Assembly: GCA_014155875.1 (NCBI GenBank)
Contig: JACEFZ010017671.1
Coordinates: 795,501 to 859,500, forward strand
Direction: 5' to 3'
Length of the DNA stretch: 64,000 nucleotides
From: Cepaea nemoralis
Lineage: Eukaryota > Mollusca > Gastropoda > Stylommatophora > Helicidae
Both the position numbers and the translations under genes were made by a program. This document shows, one piece after another, positions 1 to 12,600 of the stretch. Within the stretch, counting starts at the first letter, position 1. Every line of letters starts with the position of its first letter. The notes below the pieces were generated by a model. It did not search any database, had not been told where the DNA came from, and was given only the letters and a program-made list of their open reading frames with translations.

Positions 1-69
1 CCATTGCCTTGGCATCAGCACACCGGATGTTAAAGAATGAGTGCTCTTATTCATTCAGCCATGCAGACC
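1..69 (-). mobile_element. SINE S1 head, cut by window edge
   Basis: Matches on the minus strand the tRNA-like head of the S1 SINE seen more completely at 27244-27533, 44787-45085, 51933-52226 and 58150-58356. The rest of this copy lies outside the window. Leu/Ser-type tRNA ancestry is inferred from the TGGCCGAATG-like A box in the other copies. Confidence 0.75.
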
Positions 70-72
70 TAG

Positions 73-210
73 CTGATGCTGATGATAAACTTTATTTCTA
101 GCTGTGATATTTATAACCTGATGCTGATGATAAACTTTATTTCTAGCTGCAATATTTATAACCTGATGCTGATGATAAACTTTATTTCTAGCAGCGATAT
201 TTATAACATT
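73..210. repeat. 45-bp tandem repeat, about 3 copies
   Basis: A 45-bp unit containing CTGATGCTGATGATAAAC is repeated about three times with few differences. It starts within a few bases of the S1 SINE head. It gives a short repetitive open frame on the minus strand that is not a gene. Confidence 0.9.
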
Positions 211-1030
211 AACTCTTGAGTGTATCACTGTTATCATGGCAATTTTTGGGCTGCTTCAAGCTAACTTCTCATGTACAGATTTCCTTTCATGTCAGCAGAG
301 CATACACAATCCATATGTATCTACTCATTATTAAGAAATGCTTGGAAATATGCTAAGCGTTTTTGTTTTGTTTTTTCGGTATAAAAATTGGATAAATATC
401 ACGCAAACATGAGATACAACATTTCAAGCAAAAGGAAGATAACACTGCAAGAAAATATATATGGCACAAAATATGTAGTCATTTCTAGCAAAAGTAAGAC
501 ACAAGACACATCCTTATCAAGCACACTGATAAATAACAATTATATATGTAAATATATGTATATATGTAAGCTGATAAAAATGGATCAAATGTGACACAAT
601 TGCCCTAAAAACAGCCAAATCTGTAAATTGTTGAACTTCTATTGTATAAAGAAAATATCACACTAGACTGGTGTTTGTACAATCGATGCCTTGAGGACTC
701 GTTAGATCCCTCATGTGACGAGAGATAAGCGATGGAAGACAGATATGGAGATTCGGTCCGGAACACAAGAATGGAGGGCAGTGTTAAAACATGCAGAAAC
801 TTAAGAATACTTATAGGTAAAATTCACAAATAAACTGATTTTTTGAACCCAATGTTTCCTAACAGACATAGCTCATTCTCAACAACACTGCGATCAACTT
901 CACTAACTTGCCCATATAATACTGTAAAACTTATCACTGCTATGACACCCAAGACATTTGACCCGCTGTAAAAGATCATTCCATATGAGATACAGTATAA
1001 GGAGTATAAGGATTTTGAAATTCATCACGA
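211..1030. other. no gene recognised
   Basis: AT-rich sequence with no exon, RNA gene or clear repeat that I can name. A short open frame at 388-594 has no recognisable motif and AT-rich codon content. Confidence 0.5.
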
Positions 1031-1034
1031 CACT

Positions 1035-1310
1035 TGGGAGACTGCTGTCAAAGACTGAAATTTGTGGCGTACATCATTACGCAAGGGTGCAGTCACTTGT
1101 GAAGCAAACAGAACTGCAAGAGCTGTGAAGAAAAGGCTGGACAGAAAAACCACTGCAGGAGAACCTCCTCCTGGAACATCAAGCATTCTTTGCCCACATT
1201 GTCAAAGAATATTTCAAGCCAAAATAGGCCTTACCAGCCATCTTAAAACTCACAGTTCCATACTTTCAACCCCACTGGATGAAGTGAATGGTCATCATCA
1301 TTCTTGATGG
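1035..1310 (+). mobile_element. LINE N9 3' fragment encoding C-terminal C2H2 finger
   Basis: The plus frame reads DTWETAVKD, then after a stop [17 protein letters not shown], then the classical finger CPHCQRIFQAKIGLTSHLKT (C-x2-C-x12-H-x3-H) and ends NGHHHS. Established knowledge: many invertebrate LINE ORF2 proteins end in such a finger. A second copy lies on the minus strand at 61003-61560. This is a 5'-truncated, broken fragment, not a host zinc-finger gene. The TAT/ATG-level start is irrelevant because no intact ORF exists. Confidence 0.8.
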
Positions 1311-1919
1311 ACAATCAACATAAGGAGTGTGAAGTTGTAGGACTTCATATAATCTCATTATGAGGTGAGGTGACCATCTTCTTCCTCATCTGCCACCCAT
1401 TTTATAAGTTATTTGCATATCCTTTTTTGGCTGTTGGTCGTCTGAAAAACTCTTGATCTCTACTATTAACCCTGGGATTACCTTGTAACCCATGGGTGTT
1501 GCACTCCAATAAAAACTGGAAGGAGCCAGCAGAACTCTTCTAAATACTTTCATTTTCAACTTACAACCATTCGTTTGGTCCATAACATTTTGGTCCACAG
1601 CCTGTGGTACATAAGAACATTCACACAATGATTGTAAAAAAGCACCACTATAATAATATAGATATGTGAATATGCCAAGCATAATATTGAGAATACAATA
1701 TTGGTCCCTGGTTTTGGAACTGTTTATGATAAGGAAAAAATAAAAATTCAACATGTTTAATAATAACACTAAGTACACGTGTCTACATAAATATATGAAG
1801 GAATGGTGGGGAGTTCATGTGTGGCGTAATGGCATGGAATATGATAATTAACATTCACTTCAAAATTAGAATGATGAATGAGAGAAACTAGCTTTAACAA
1901 ACTCTTTCTTTAATGGGAA
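1311..1919. other. no gene recognised
   Basis: A 130-codon minus-strand open frame (1386-1778) is present but has no domain or motif I recognise and no splice context. Confidence 0.45.
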
Positions 1920-1974
1920 TGTAATATGAACAAAGATATAACTTTTGTACAACTGTGACTCTGACTACATATAA

Positions 1975-2445
1975 CTTTAGTAAAAATGTAACTTTCCCCA
2001 GATATAAGTTAGTAAAACTGTAACGTTATGAAGACACTTCCAAGATATAATTTTTAGTAAAACTAACTTTAGCAAGATATAACTTTAGTAAAACTGCAAC
2101 TTTGCCAAAATACAACTTTAGTAAAACTGTAACTTTGCCAAAATACAACTTTAGTAAAACTGTAACTTTGCCAAAATACAACTTTAGTAAAACTGTAACT
2201 TTGCCAAAATACAACTTTAGTAAAACTGTAACTTTGCCAAAATACAACTTTAGTAAAACTGTAACTTTGCCAAAATACAACTTTAGTAAAACTGCAACTT
2301 TGCCAAAATACAACTTTAGTAAAACTGTAACTTTGCTAAGATAAACTTTACTAAAATGACAACTCTGCAAATATAATGCCAGAAACATCTAACTTTGCCA
2401 AGATATAAGTTTAGTACAACTGTAACTTTGCTAAGATAAATGTAG
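1975..2445. repeat. 33-bp minisatellite
   Basis: A 33-bp unit (CCAAAATACAACTTTAGTAA plus CTGTAACTTTG) is near-perfect from about 2057 to 2340, about 8 copies, with degraded copies on both sides. Because 33 is a multiple of three, both strands stay open and give periodic 11-residue peptides (PKYNFSKTVTL on plus). These are repeat artefacts, not proteins. Confidence 0.92.
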
Positions 2446-2494
2446 TCACAAAACAGATACAGACTGTAGGAGTGTCAAGTGTTAAGTCTTTATA

Positions 2495-2690
2495 TATACT
2501 AGGCCAACAGTATAATGGAGGAAGTGGTTAGTTTTCTTCCTTGCAAACTTTCCTGCCCAGAGAATTCTGAGAATACGTCTGAAAATTATCCAGCACCCAT
2601 TTTTATAAGGCTGAGTCAGTCCTACCCTATACTTGACAGAAACAACAATTCTTTCACTTCTGGGAATTCAATCCAGACCAATATCTGAGT
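2495..2690 (-). mobile_element. SINE S5, degraded copy
   Basis: On the minus strand this resembles the copy at 18019-18240: GGnATTCAATnCC-type B box, then a shared ATAAAAATnGGTGC block and a shared end near a TTATGGCCTA-like motif. Target-site duplications were not identified. Confidence 0.6.
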
Positions 2691-2764
2691 AAATAAGTGC
2701 ACTAAAAATTACACTAGCATGATCAAGATGTAACTTTAGCAAAAATGTAACTTAGCAGAACTTC

Positions 2765-3060
2765 CTCTTCATACAGTCCATGCCATGTAACGTTGGTGAT
2801 CATGTCTGTCCACAGCCCTCCCTCTTGCGTAACAGCCAATCATGTTTTATACTGATGTTCCTCCATGTCATGATGTCAAACCGTCCAGTGGCTTCTCTCT
2901 TGGTCTCCCCTGCCTCTCTTCACCTTCAATTTTCCAGCTGTGATGACACACTCCAGCTTTCCCCATCTCATGACATGCCCAAAAAATGTGGACCATTTTC
3001 TTTTGATGTGAGTAACCAGTTCTCTTTGTGAGTTAACTTCTTTCAAGACTTCATTGCTCT
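2765..3060 (-). mobile_element. LINE N4 3' tail fragment
   Basis: Minus-strand frames show the C-terminal RT tail of the N4 family: ENIGHVMR-like and GRPRE..-like remnants followed by RGLWTDMITNVTWHG. Frame shifts and stops are present. Compare the tails at 38150-38425, 42790-42930 and 45245-45440. Confidence 0.65.
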
Positions 3061-3339
3061 TTCAATGCACTCAGTGTTCTCATCATTCTTTGATAACTGA
3101 GAAAAATTGTAGCTTTAGGGTCACAAACAGAAGTGAGTCAGAGGAACATGAACATAGTATAAAATGTCTACCTCACCTACAAATGGTGAACTCTGCTCTT
3201 CCTAGAATTATGGTGAAAGATTGGTTTATACCCCAATGAGACCAGATGAGACAGCAGATGAGGTAAAAGACAAATCAAATATTTCCTGCCAGCGGGTATC
3301 AGATATGAAACCAACTGCGCAGCTCTACAGTGACCTAAA

Positions 3340-3545
3340 AGCATACCACTAGCTTCTAAACCTACATCATCATCATGTGCCTTGCTCACTGGCATAGGCT
3401 TGCAAGCATCTCCAAAGATCTCAGTCCTTGGTGTTCTTCCCAATGCTTCTCTTTTCACCACAAGACCAAAGAACATTGACTGTCTCAAACTTTGCCTCCA
3501 TTTATACTTCTGATGCACACCAGAAAAAGTTAAATCATTCAATTA
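3340..3545 (-). mobile_element. LINE N4 tail fragment
   Basis: The minus frame contains MFFGLVVKREALGRTPRTEI, a degraded form of the [12 protein letters not shown] motif found in the C-terminal region of N4-type LINEs. It is truncated on both sides. Confidence 0.6.
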
Positions 3546-4930
3546 TCACAATTCCTATAAAACAATGCAAATAATTTGCACAAGCAACGACATCAAATAT
3601 CACAAATTCAACCAAATCATCACTAAGTCCATTTAAAAATTAACAACGCAGCAAACTATAAAACAATGTTATCAACAGAGAAGGCAACTTTACACTTTTG
3701 GTGAATAACAGAAATATTCACGAAGATAACGTACGAAAAAGTAATAAAGTTGTAAATTCACACAAAGAAGTGTTCATCAAAGTCAGCGGATAAAACATTT
3801 AACTATAACATGTGTCACTGATCTTTAACATCTTCAGTGCCAGAGAGTTTCACAGCCAATGTTCAAGGGAGGCAATCACCATTATGAGTGCAATACTTTC
3901 CAAGAGACAAATACACAGGGTAAGTACCCCTAAAGCAGACATAACTCTGCCAAAAGTAAACAAGAACATGAACACATTACATGATGGTTGGTACTCACAG
4001 GAAAGAGCCAGATGGTACATAAAGGGAGGTGAGGAACAAAAACACAACCTAAAGAAAATAAATACATCACGGGCTTCCATAATTAGGATGCTATTTATAG
4101 AGCACACACATTTGATTGGTTAGCTAATTTTATAACAGAATAAGGTGTTAACACCTGACTTGCTAATTTGCACAGCAGTAGTTCTTAGAATGATGTCAGT
4201 CTCCACTTCCTCTAGCTGTCACTCTAAAGTTAAAATGGTAACAGAGGAAATGTGAGTTAATAAAATGTTCATTTGTAATAGTGGGATTGAATACATGAAC
4301 TCAGAACTTCTGTTTATAGATTATACATTTTTGAATAGTTACCTGATATTATAATGCAATACATAGTGTGAAGCCCTGCCCCAACTAAATAAAAACCTTA
4401 GAAATGTCAGTTATTAAAATACTCATTTGTGATGGTTGGATTGAACAAGTGAACTAACAGCTATCGGATAGATAATGCATTTTGGAAAGTAATGATGCTT
4501 CATGTTAAAGGTTGTGTCACTTTATAAACCTTGGACTAAGCAACAGAATCAGTTTTTTTTGTTGGTTTGTTGTTTTAAATAAGAGCAAAATGTTTCACTG
4601 AATGTTTATTTATTACAAATCTATTTTATTTTTACTTAATAACTTGTGAGATCTAGCACACACATGAAAAGTACTTAAAAATTACAGGAGACCTGGTGTG
4701 AATAATTTAAGGAGTCAGTTAACAGAAATGTAAAATACATATAGGTATAAGCCAGGGAACAAATTTATGTATACTAGTGCAAAAGAAAATTAATAAAACA
4801 ATGGTGAAGAAAATGGCAAGAGAGTAATTTACTTAGTACTGATTGGAAGAGTGCAAAAAATAAAAGAAATATAATGATTAGGCAGGAAGTAGCTATACAG
4901 CAGGCCACATATGGTTGTTTGCACAGGGCT
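3546..4930. other. no gene recognised
   Basis: About 1.4 kb of AT-rich sequence. There is a diverged local duplication: a block starting near 4260 (AAATGTTCATTTGTAATAG) resembles one starting near 4415. No coding or RNA gene evidence. Confidence 0.45.
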
Positions 4931-4934
4931 TGAT

Positions 4935-5335
4935 CACAGAAATAAGTTTATAATTATGGGGTGGGTCATTAAGGAATGTTAGCACTGGGCTTGATCACAG
5001 AAATAAGTTTATAATTATGGGGTGGGTCATTAATGAATGTTAGCACTGCTCTTGGTCACAGAAATAAGTTTATAATTATGGGGTGGGTCATTAAGGAACG
5101 TTAGCACTGGGCTTGATCACAGAAATAAGTTTATAATTATGGGGTGGGTCATTAAGGAACGTTAGCACTGGGCTTGATCACAGAAATAAGTTTATAATTA
5201 TGGGGTGGGTCATTAAGGAACGTTAGCACTGGGCTTGATCACAGAAATAAGTTTATAATGAGGGGTGGGTCATTAAGGAATGTTTGCACTGCACTTGGTC
5301 ACATAAATAAATTTATAATGATGGGATAGGTCTGC
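4935..5335. repeat. 61-bp tandem repeat, about 6.5 copies
   Basis: A unit of 61 bp containing ATAAGTTTATAATTATGGGG begins at 4942, 5003, 5064, 5125, 5186 and 5247. Copies differ at one to three positions; the last is degraded. Confidence 0.93.
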
Positions 5336-5583
5336 ACTGGAAGGGAAGTATACTCTATAATGGCAGAGGTAACAAGGTAACTTAAAGGGCAATTTCCCAC
5401 CCTGGAGGCACGGTAGGTATATGGTTCTAGCCCAAGATTGATATAGACCAATCAGCACTTGACGGGTAATGTGGTCAATATCATGTTGGCTGTCATTACT
5501 TCCCAGAACATTTTTGGGCGGGTCATCCTGGGAGGTCACGTCAATTTCTAGATAACCCTGCCTCAAGGGCAATTTGAACCCAT

Positions 5584-5835
5584 GACTACCGGGAGTCTCC
5601 ATGGTGAAGTGGTCAAGCCATTTGACTCGGGTTCCGAAGGTTGTGGGTTCGATTCCGGGCCACATCCTTTGATTTACGAATGCTTTCGGAGGCTCCTGGG
5701 GGGTCATCACTGGAGGTAAGGAGTTTGTGCTTTGTGCGATGCTTAAGGCAGTTCGCTGTGGAAAGAGACCAAGCCATATGAGATAAAAACCCGGTGCAAT
5801 GAAGATGACCCTGTCGATTTTTAAGCGACTTTATT
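5584..5835 (+). mobile_element. SINE S2 head, tRNA-derived
   Basis: The head has a Pol III type-2 promoter: an A-box-like TGGTGAAGTGG near 5601 and an exact B-box GGTTCGATTCC near 5645. The following body (GTGCTTTGTGCG, GGAAAGAGACC, AAAACCCGG) matches the S2 copy at 59265-59635. The copy stops before the distal body. tRNA origin is inferred from the box spacing. Confidence 0.8.
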
Positions 5836-6460
5836 TGTTCAGTGGGCATGTGGACTAGCCACTGTACAAGCGTAGCTGCCTATGTTGGAGTAGGTACATA
5901 ATAATTGTAGAAGTTCAGTCATGAAATTTATAATGAAAAGGTGTGGCACGAATCGACGTAAGCAGCAGTTACAGTAACCAGATAAATGTATAATGCAAAA
6001 GGTAAAATTATACAAAATAAAATGTTTGTATAACCAAAGAGTCAATTGTGGAGCAACAGCAATGGTTGGAGTTACGAAATTAGCCTGGTCAAAGACTAGG
6101 TCACAAAATGCTACAACGAGCCATAAACTAGTTCAGGATCGGGACAGAATCCGGGCCTCGTTTCCACATAGTGAAGTAGCCAAGATCCTCATCCTGGACG
6201 TTGCTAATGATCCGCTTTGGGTTACGGGTGCGAGTGATGAGGATAACCAAACTGTTGAGGGTGCCACCAATTTTGGCTAGCTCTGTCATCTGGATGTGAT
6301 GTCTGGGCCAGAGAATTTTCTCATCAAGGATCTGAAAAAAGGGTGATGTAAATAAATCAAATATATTTGCAGTATTTCATCTGCTGTGATGGCATTTTTA
6401 GGTATCTCTTGGAAAATGTATTTTCCCTTTTGCCCTAAGTGTAGAAGAGTTTAAGGGTCA
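5836..6460. other. no gene recognised
   Basis: A 95-codon plus frame at 5993-6280 has no recognisable motif. No repeat in this window matches it. Confidence 0.4.
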
Positions 6461-6462
6461 TA

Positions 6463-9400
6463 TTTAAGCTTTACACTTTTATGCTGGTTCCAGTAGTAGC
6501 ACTTCTAGGCTAGATATAGCAGTATCACTTCTATACTGGATATAGCAGTATCACTTCTATACTGGATATAGCAGTATCACTTCTATACTGGATCCTGTAG
6601 TGGCACTTCTATGCTGTCCTGTCTGTTCCATTGTTCACTTTTGGCAGTGAGGAGCATTTTGTGTGATATTCACTGGCACAGAAACGAAGCAATATGGGGA
6701 CAACTCGTTGCTGTGAAGTTGGAACCACGACTAACTAACTAACTTCTATACTGGCTCCTGTAGTGGCACTTCTATGCTGGGTACAGCAGTAGCACTTTTA
6801 TGCTGGTTCCAGTAGTAGCACTTCTATACTGGATATAGCAGTATCACTTCTATACTGGATCCTGTAGTGGCACTTCTACACTGGGTACAGCAGTAGCACT
6901 TCTACACTGGGTACAGCAGTAGCACTTCTACACTGGGTACAGCAGTAGCACTTCTACACTGGGTACTGTAGTAGCACTTCTACACTGGACACTGTAGTAG
7001 CACTTCTACACTGGGTACAGCAGTAGCACTTCTACACTGGGTACAGCAGTAGCACTTCTACGCTGGGTACAGCAGTAGCACTTCTACACTGGATACTGTA
7101 GTAGCACTTCTACACTGGGAACAGCAGTAGCACTTCTACACTGGGTACAGCAGTAGCACTTCTACACTGGGTACTGTAGTGGCACTTCTATGCTGAGTAC
7201 AGCAGTAGCACTTCTATGCTGGGTACAGCAGTAGCACTTCTATACTGGATACAGCAGTAGCACTTCTATACTGGGTACAGCAGTGGCACTTCTATGCTGG
7301 GTACAGCAGTAGCAGTTCTATGCTGGGTACAGCAGTAGCACTTTTATGCTGGTTCCAGTAGTAGCACTTTTATGCTGGTTCCAGTAGTAGCACTTCTATG
7401 CTGGGTACAGCAGTGGCACTTCTATACTGGATACAGCAGTAGCACTTCTATACTGGATACTGTAGTGGCACTTCTATACTGAGTACAGCAGTAGCACTTC
7501 TACACTGGATACTGTAGTGGCACTTCTATACTGAGTACAGCAGTAGCACTTCTACACTGGGTACAGCAGTAGCACTTCTATACTGGATACAGCAGTAGCA
7601 CTTCTATGATGGATACTGTAGTGGCACTTCTATACTGAGTACAGCAGTAGCACTTCTACACTGGATACTGTAGTGGCACTTCTATGCTGAGTACAGCAGT
7701 AGCACTTCTACACTGGATACTGTAGTGGCACTTCTATGCTGAGTACAGCAGTATCACTTCTATACTGGATCCTGTAGTGGCACTTCTACACTGGGTACAG
7801 CACTAGCACTTCTACACTGGGTAAAGCAGTAGCACTTCTACACTGGGTACAGCAGTAGCACTTCTACACTGGGTACTGTAGTAGCACTTCTACACTGGAC
7901 ACTGTAGTAGCACTTCTACACCGGGTACAGCAGTAGCACTTCTACACTGGGTACAGCAGTAGCACTTCTACGCTGGGTACAGCAGTAGCACTTCTACACT
8001 GGGTACTGTAGTAGCACTTCTACACTGGGTACAGCAGTAGCACTTCTACACTGGGTACAGCAGTAGCACTTCTACACTGGGTACTGTAGTGGCACTTCTA
8101 TGCTGAGTACAGCAGTAGCACTTCTATGCTGGGTACAGCAGTAGCACTTCTATACTGGATACAGCAGTAGCAGTTCTATGCTGGGTACAGCAGTAGCACT
8201 TTTATGCTGGTTCCAGTAGTAGCACTTTTATGCTGGTTCCAGTAGTAGCACTTCTATGCTGGGTACAGCAGTGGCACTTCTATAGTGGATACAGCAGTAG
8301 CACTTCTATACTGGATACTGTAGTGGCACTTCTATACTGAGTACAGCAGTAGCACTTCTACACTGGATACTGTAGTGGCACTTCTATACTGAGTACAGCA
8401 GTAGCACTTCTACACTGGGTACAGCAGTAGCACTTCTATACTGGATACAGCAGTAGCACTTCTATACTGGATACTGTAGTGGCACTTCTATACTGAGTAC
8501 AGCAGTAGCACTTCTACACTGGATACTGTAGTGGCACTTCTATGCTGAGTACAGCAGTAGCACTTCTACACTGGATACTGTAGTGGCACTTCTACACTGA
8601 GTACAGCAGTAGCACTTCTACACTGGGTACAGCAGTAGCACTTCTACGCTGGGTACAGCAGTAGCACTTCTATACTGGATATAGCAGTGTCACTTCTATA
8701 CTGGATCCTGTAGTAGCACTTCTACGCTGGGTACAGCAGTAGCACTTCTATGCTGGGTACAGCAGTAGCACTTTTATGCTGGTTCCAGTAGTAGCACTTC
8801 TATACTGGATATAGCAGTATCACTTCTATACTGGATCCTGTAGTAGCACTTCTACGCTGGGTACAGCAGTAGCACTTCTACACTGGATACAGCAGTAGCA
8901 CTTTTATGCTGGTTCCAGTAGTAGCACTTCTATACTGGATATAGCAGTATCACTTCTATACTGGATCCTGTAGTAGCACTTCTATGCTGGGTACAGCAGT
9001 AGCACTTTTATGCTGGTTCCAGTAGTAGCACTTCTATACTGGATCCTGCAGTAGCATTCTATGCTGGGTACAGCAGTAGCACTTCTATACTGGATACTGT
9101 AGTGGCACTTCTATGCTGAGTACAGCAGTAGCACTTCTATACTGGATCCTGTAGTAGCACTTCTATACTGGATCCTGTAGTAGCACTTCTATGCTGGGTA
9201 CAGCAGTAACACTTTTATGCTGGTTCCAGTAGTAGCACTTCTATGCTGGGTACAGCAGTAGCACTTCTATGCTGGTTCCAGTAGTAGCACTTCTATGCTG
9301 GGTACAGCAGTAGAACTTTTATGCTGGTTCCAGTAGTAGCACTTCTATGCTGGGTACAGCAGTAGCACTTCTATACTGGATCCTGTAGTAGCACTTCTAT

Positions 9401-9640
9401 GCTGGGTCCAGTAGTAGCACTTCTATACTGGATCCTGTAGTGGCACTTCTATGCTGGGTACAGTAGTGGCACTTCTATACTGGATACTGTAGTGGCATTT
9501 CTATGCTGGGTACAGCAGTAGCACTTCTATACTGGATCCTGTAGTAGCACTTCTACGCTGAGTACAGCAGTAGAACTTCTATGCTGGATACAGTAGTAGG
9601 ACTTCTATACTGGATATAGTAGTAGCACTTCTATAACAGG
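6463..9640. repeat. 3.2-kb minisatellite, 26-bp unit, about 120 copies
   Basis: The unit is about GTAGCACTTCTACACTGGGT plus ACAGCA (26 bp). Variant cores alternate: GGGTACAGCA, GGATACAGCA, GGATACTGTA, GGATCCTGTA, GGTTCCAGTA and GGATATAGCA. The order of variants repeats at long range: the rare GGACACTG variant occurs at 6987 and 7897, 910 bp (35 units) apart, and the neighbouring variants match too. Since 26 is not a multiple of three the array is non-coding. It abuts the 3' end of the N1 LINE at about 9650. Confidence 0.96.
6604..6737 (+). mobile_element. SINE S2 3' portion inside the minisatellite
   Basis: The block with GAGGAGCATTTTGTGTGATA and ending in ACTAACTAACTAACT matches the 3' end of S2 at 59265-59635. 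It interrupts the 26-bp array, which continues on both sides, so either the SINE inserted into the array or the array expanded around it. Confidence 0.8.
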
Positions 9641-9649
9641 TACATTTCT

Positions 9650-12600
9650 TTGGTGGATATATATATCCAACTATAGAGTTGTGCTGCTGGGGACTGTATA
9701 GTCCAATGTGAGAGTGACAATCTCTGTCACAGTTTCCGCATCTGTAAAACGAGGCAGATCCCGCAGTAAGTGACTGCATTTTATGCCTGTGCCGCCTATC
9801 CTCAGTTTGTTGGATCAGATTGCGCTCAAATAGCACCAGTCCATTTCGTACATCTCTTCTCCAGGAACATCTGTCTGTTGCAACTATTTCCCACGTGTTT
9901 GGATCTATGCCAAGGGTTTTCATATCTTGTTTACACGCATCCCTTTATTGCATTTGGGGTCTTCCGGTTGGCCTCTTTCCTGTGGCTAGTTCTCCGTATA
10001 GGAGATCTTTGGGAATACGTTCATCCTCCATTCAAGATACATGGCCCAGCCACCGGAGGCGTCTCTGCTTGAGGAGGGAGTGCACTGTGGTAATATCTGC
10101 TCTTTCAAGCATGTGTTTGTTTGTTGTGTGGTCTTTCCATGATATGCCCAGGATATGTCTCAGACATCTCATATGGAAGGAATTCAACTTTATTTCCTGT
10201 CTTGAGTACAAGGTCCAGGATTCAGACCCATACAGTAGAGTGCTAACAACACAAGCTTTATATACTTGAACTGCTAGTCTATTGTTCTCCCAGACTCTCT
10301 TAGTTAGCCTGGAAAGTGTTGTGGCTGCTTTTCCATTTCCAATGCATCTGTCGATTTCTGTCTCTAGTGAAAGATTACTGATATTGTTGACCCCAAATAC
10401 ACAAACTCATGGACACCCTTCAGTTCGTAATTAGAAATTTTGATTGACGGAGGCGCACCAGCATCTTGTTCCGTCATCTGTTTTATTTAGGCTGATGGTG
10501 AGCCCAAAGTCTTTGCAGGCAGCTGCAAAATGATCTATGAGCCGTTGGAAATCTTCTGCTGCATGAGTTGTCAGTGCTGCATCATCTGCAAAAAGTAGTT
10601 CTCTTATGCATCTTGATCTTATTTCGGTCTTTGCCTTGAGTCTTGATAGGTTAAAAAGTTTGCTATCAGATCTTGTAAAGAGGTATATGCCTTCAGTGGC
10701 AGTCCTAAATGCCTGCCTTAAGAGAACAGTGAAGAAGATACCAAAAAGTGTAGCAGCAAGCATACAGCCCTACTTTACTCCACTGCTGATGCTGAATGAC
10801 TGGGATGTCATCGAATAAAATGGTCCCCTGCATATTTTCGTGAAATGATTTCACAAGACTTAGCAGGGTTGGTGGACATCCTATCTTCTCAAGGATCTTG
10901 AAAAGGCCGTCTCTGCTCATGTGAGGTCGATGAAGGCAATATATAATGGCTTCCTCTGTTCTCAGTACTTCTCTTGGAGCTACCTGTGTGAGAAAATCAT
11001 ATTGATGGTGGACCTGTTGGTCTAAATCCGTACTGTGGTTCGGGGTAAATTCTTTCAGCAAGAATGTGTAGTTTTGTTAGGATTACTCGAGCAAAAATCT
11101 TACCTGTAATGCTGAGTAGGGAAATGCCGCGAGAGTTGCAGTCACTTCTGTCACCTTTGTTTTTATAAATGGTAACAATGTTTGCGTACCTCCCCTCATG
11201 TTTTGTGATATGATTTTTCTTTCCAGCAGAGCTGAAATATTGCATACAGTTCTGGGATGATTGCCACATTTTAAAATTTCAGGTGGAATACTATATTTTC
11301 CTGGCACCTTGCCAGATTTGAGAGTGTCTAGTGCTTCGCTGATTTCTATGATGCACGATTCGTTATCCAAGGCATACATGGCGGAATGTTGTTCAATGGC
11401 TTCCAGAGCTTCTTCTCTGACAGTGTTCTCCACTGAGTATAGTTCTGAGTAGTGTTCTACCCAGCGATCAATTTGTTTTGCTCGATCTTTTATGATTACC
11501 CCCCTCTGTTGATTGTAAAGGAGCCATCTTATTATTTGATGGACCCACAGCTTGCTTGATGCCCTTGTACATTCCTCTTTTATTTCCAGTGTTTGCATAA
11601 GTTTGAATTTGAGCAGAGAGCTGTAGCCAGTATCTATTTGCACATTTTCTTGCAGTCTGTTGTACTCTATTTCTGGCTGTTCGCAGTGCCTGCAATGTTT
11701 TCTCTGAAGGTGGTGTTTTATACACTGAAAATGCATGTCTCTTTATATCCAGGACTGGGAGCATCTCTTCGGAGTGTGCTTCAAACCAGTCACTTGACTT
11801 AGTTTGCTTCTTGCCAAATGTTGATAGTGCTGTGTTGTAGATGGTGTCGAGCAAATGACTCCATCTCTCGGTGGCAGTTCCATTTGTGGGGCCAGGCAGA
11901 GTCTCCGCCGGAGCCCAGGTGAATTTATTGACCTTCTCTTTGTTTAAGGCGCCGCTGGTGTCGATGTGTGGCCTTCCTTCTGTTCTGTTTCTGTAGATTC
12001 TCTTGGGCTTTATCTTCACCTTGCTGGAAACGAGTGAATGCTCGGTGTCGCCGTCAGCACTATGATAGCTACAAGTCAAATTGCTACATTTGGTGAGCAC
12101 CAGGTCGAGTTGGTGCCAGTTCTTTGATCTGGGGTGCCTCCATGACACCTTGTGTTGAGGTTTCATGTCAGAGAAGGTGTTGGTCACGCACAGATTATGA
12201 TGGCTGCATTATTCCAAGAGACAATGTCCATTGTCATTGATGTTCCCAATGCCAAACTGTCCTAGACATGAAGGCCTAGATTTGTGGTCGGAGCAACCCT
12301 GGCATTGAAATCCCCCAAGATAAAAAGATGTTGTTTTTCTGGTGTTTCACTGACTTCTTTGCTAAGGTCGTCATAAATCTTATCTTTATGTTCTGATGCT
12401 GCAATTAGTGTGGGGGAGTAAACGCTTATAATACTAACTGGGCCTGCTTCTGTCTGGAGTTGGAGCTTCAGTATTCTTTCAGTGCCATCCCTTGGTGGTA
12501 TGATGGAATTAAGCAACTTGTTTCTGATAGCGAAGCCAACTCCATGCTCCCTGGTAGGCGGGAGGTAGCTGTCTAGTGAGATATGATGATCTCTCCCACC

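Noticed and set aside
1062..1307. Host C2H2 zinc-finger gene
   Set aside because: The same finger tail with the same terminus occurs at 61003-61560 after RT C-terminal sequence, so it is a LINE 3' end.
5590..5660. Possible tRNA gene
   Set aside because: A and B boxes are present but cloverleaf pairing is eroded and the sequence continues into the S2 body shared with other copies; it is a SINE head. The same applies to S1, S3, S4 and S5 heads.
4935..9640. CRISPR-like arrays
   Set aside because: All arrays are head-to-tail tandem repeats without unique spacers, in an animal genome context.
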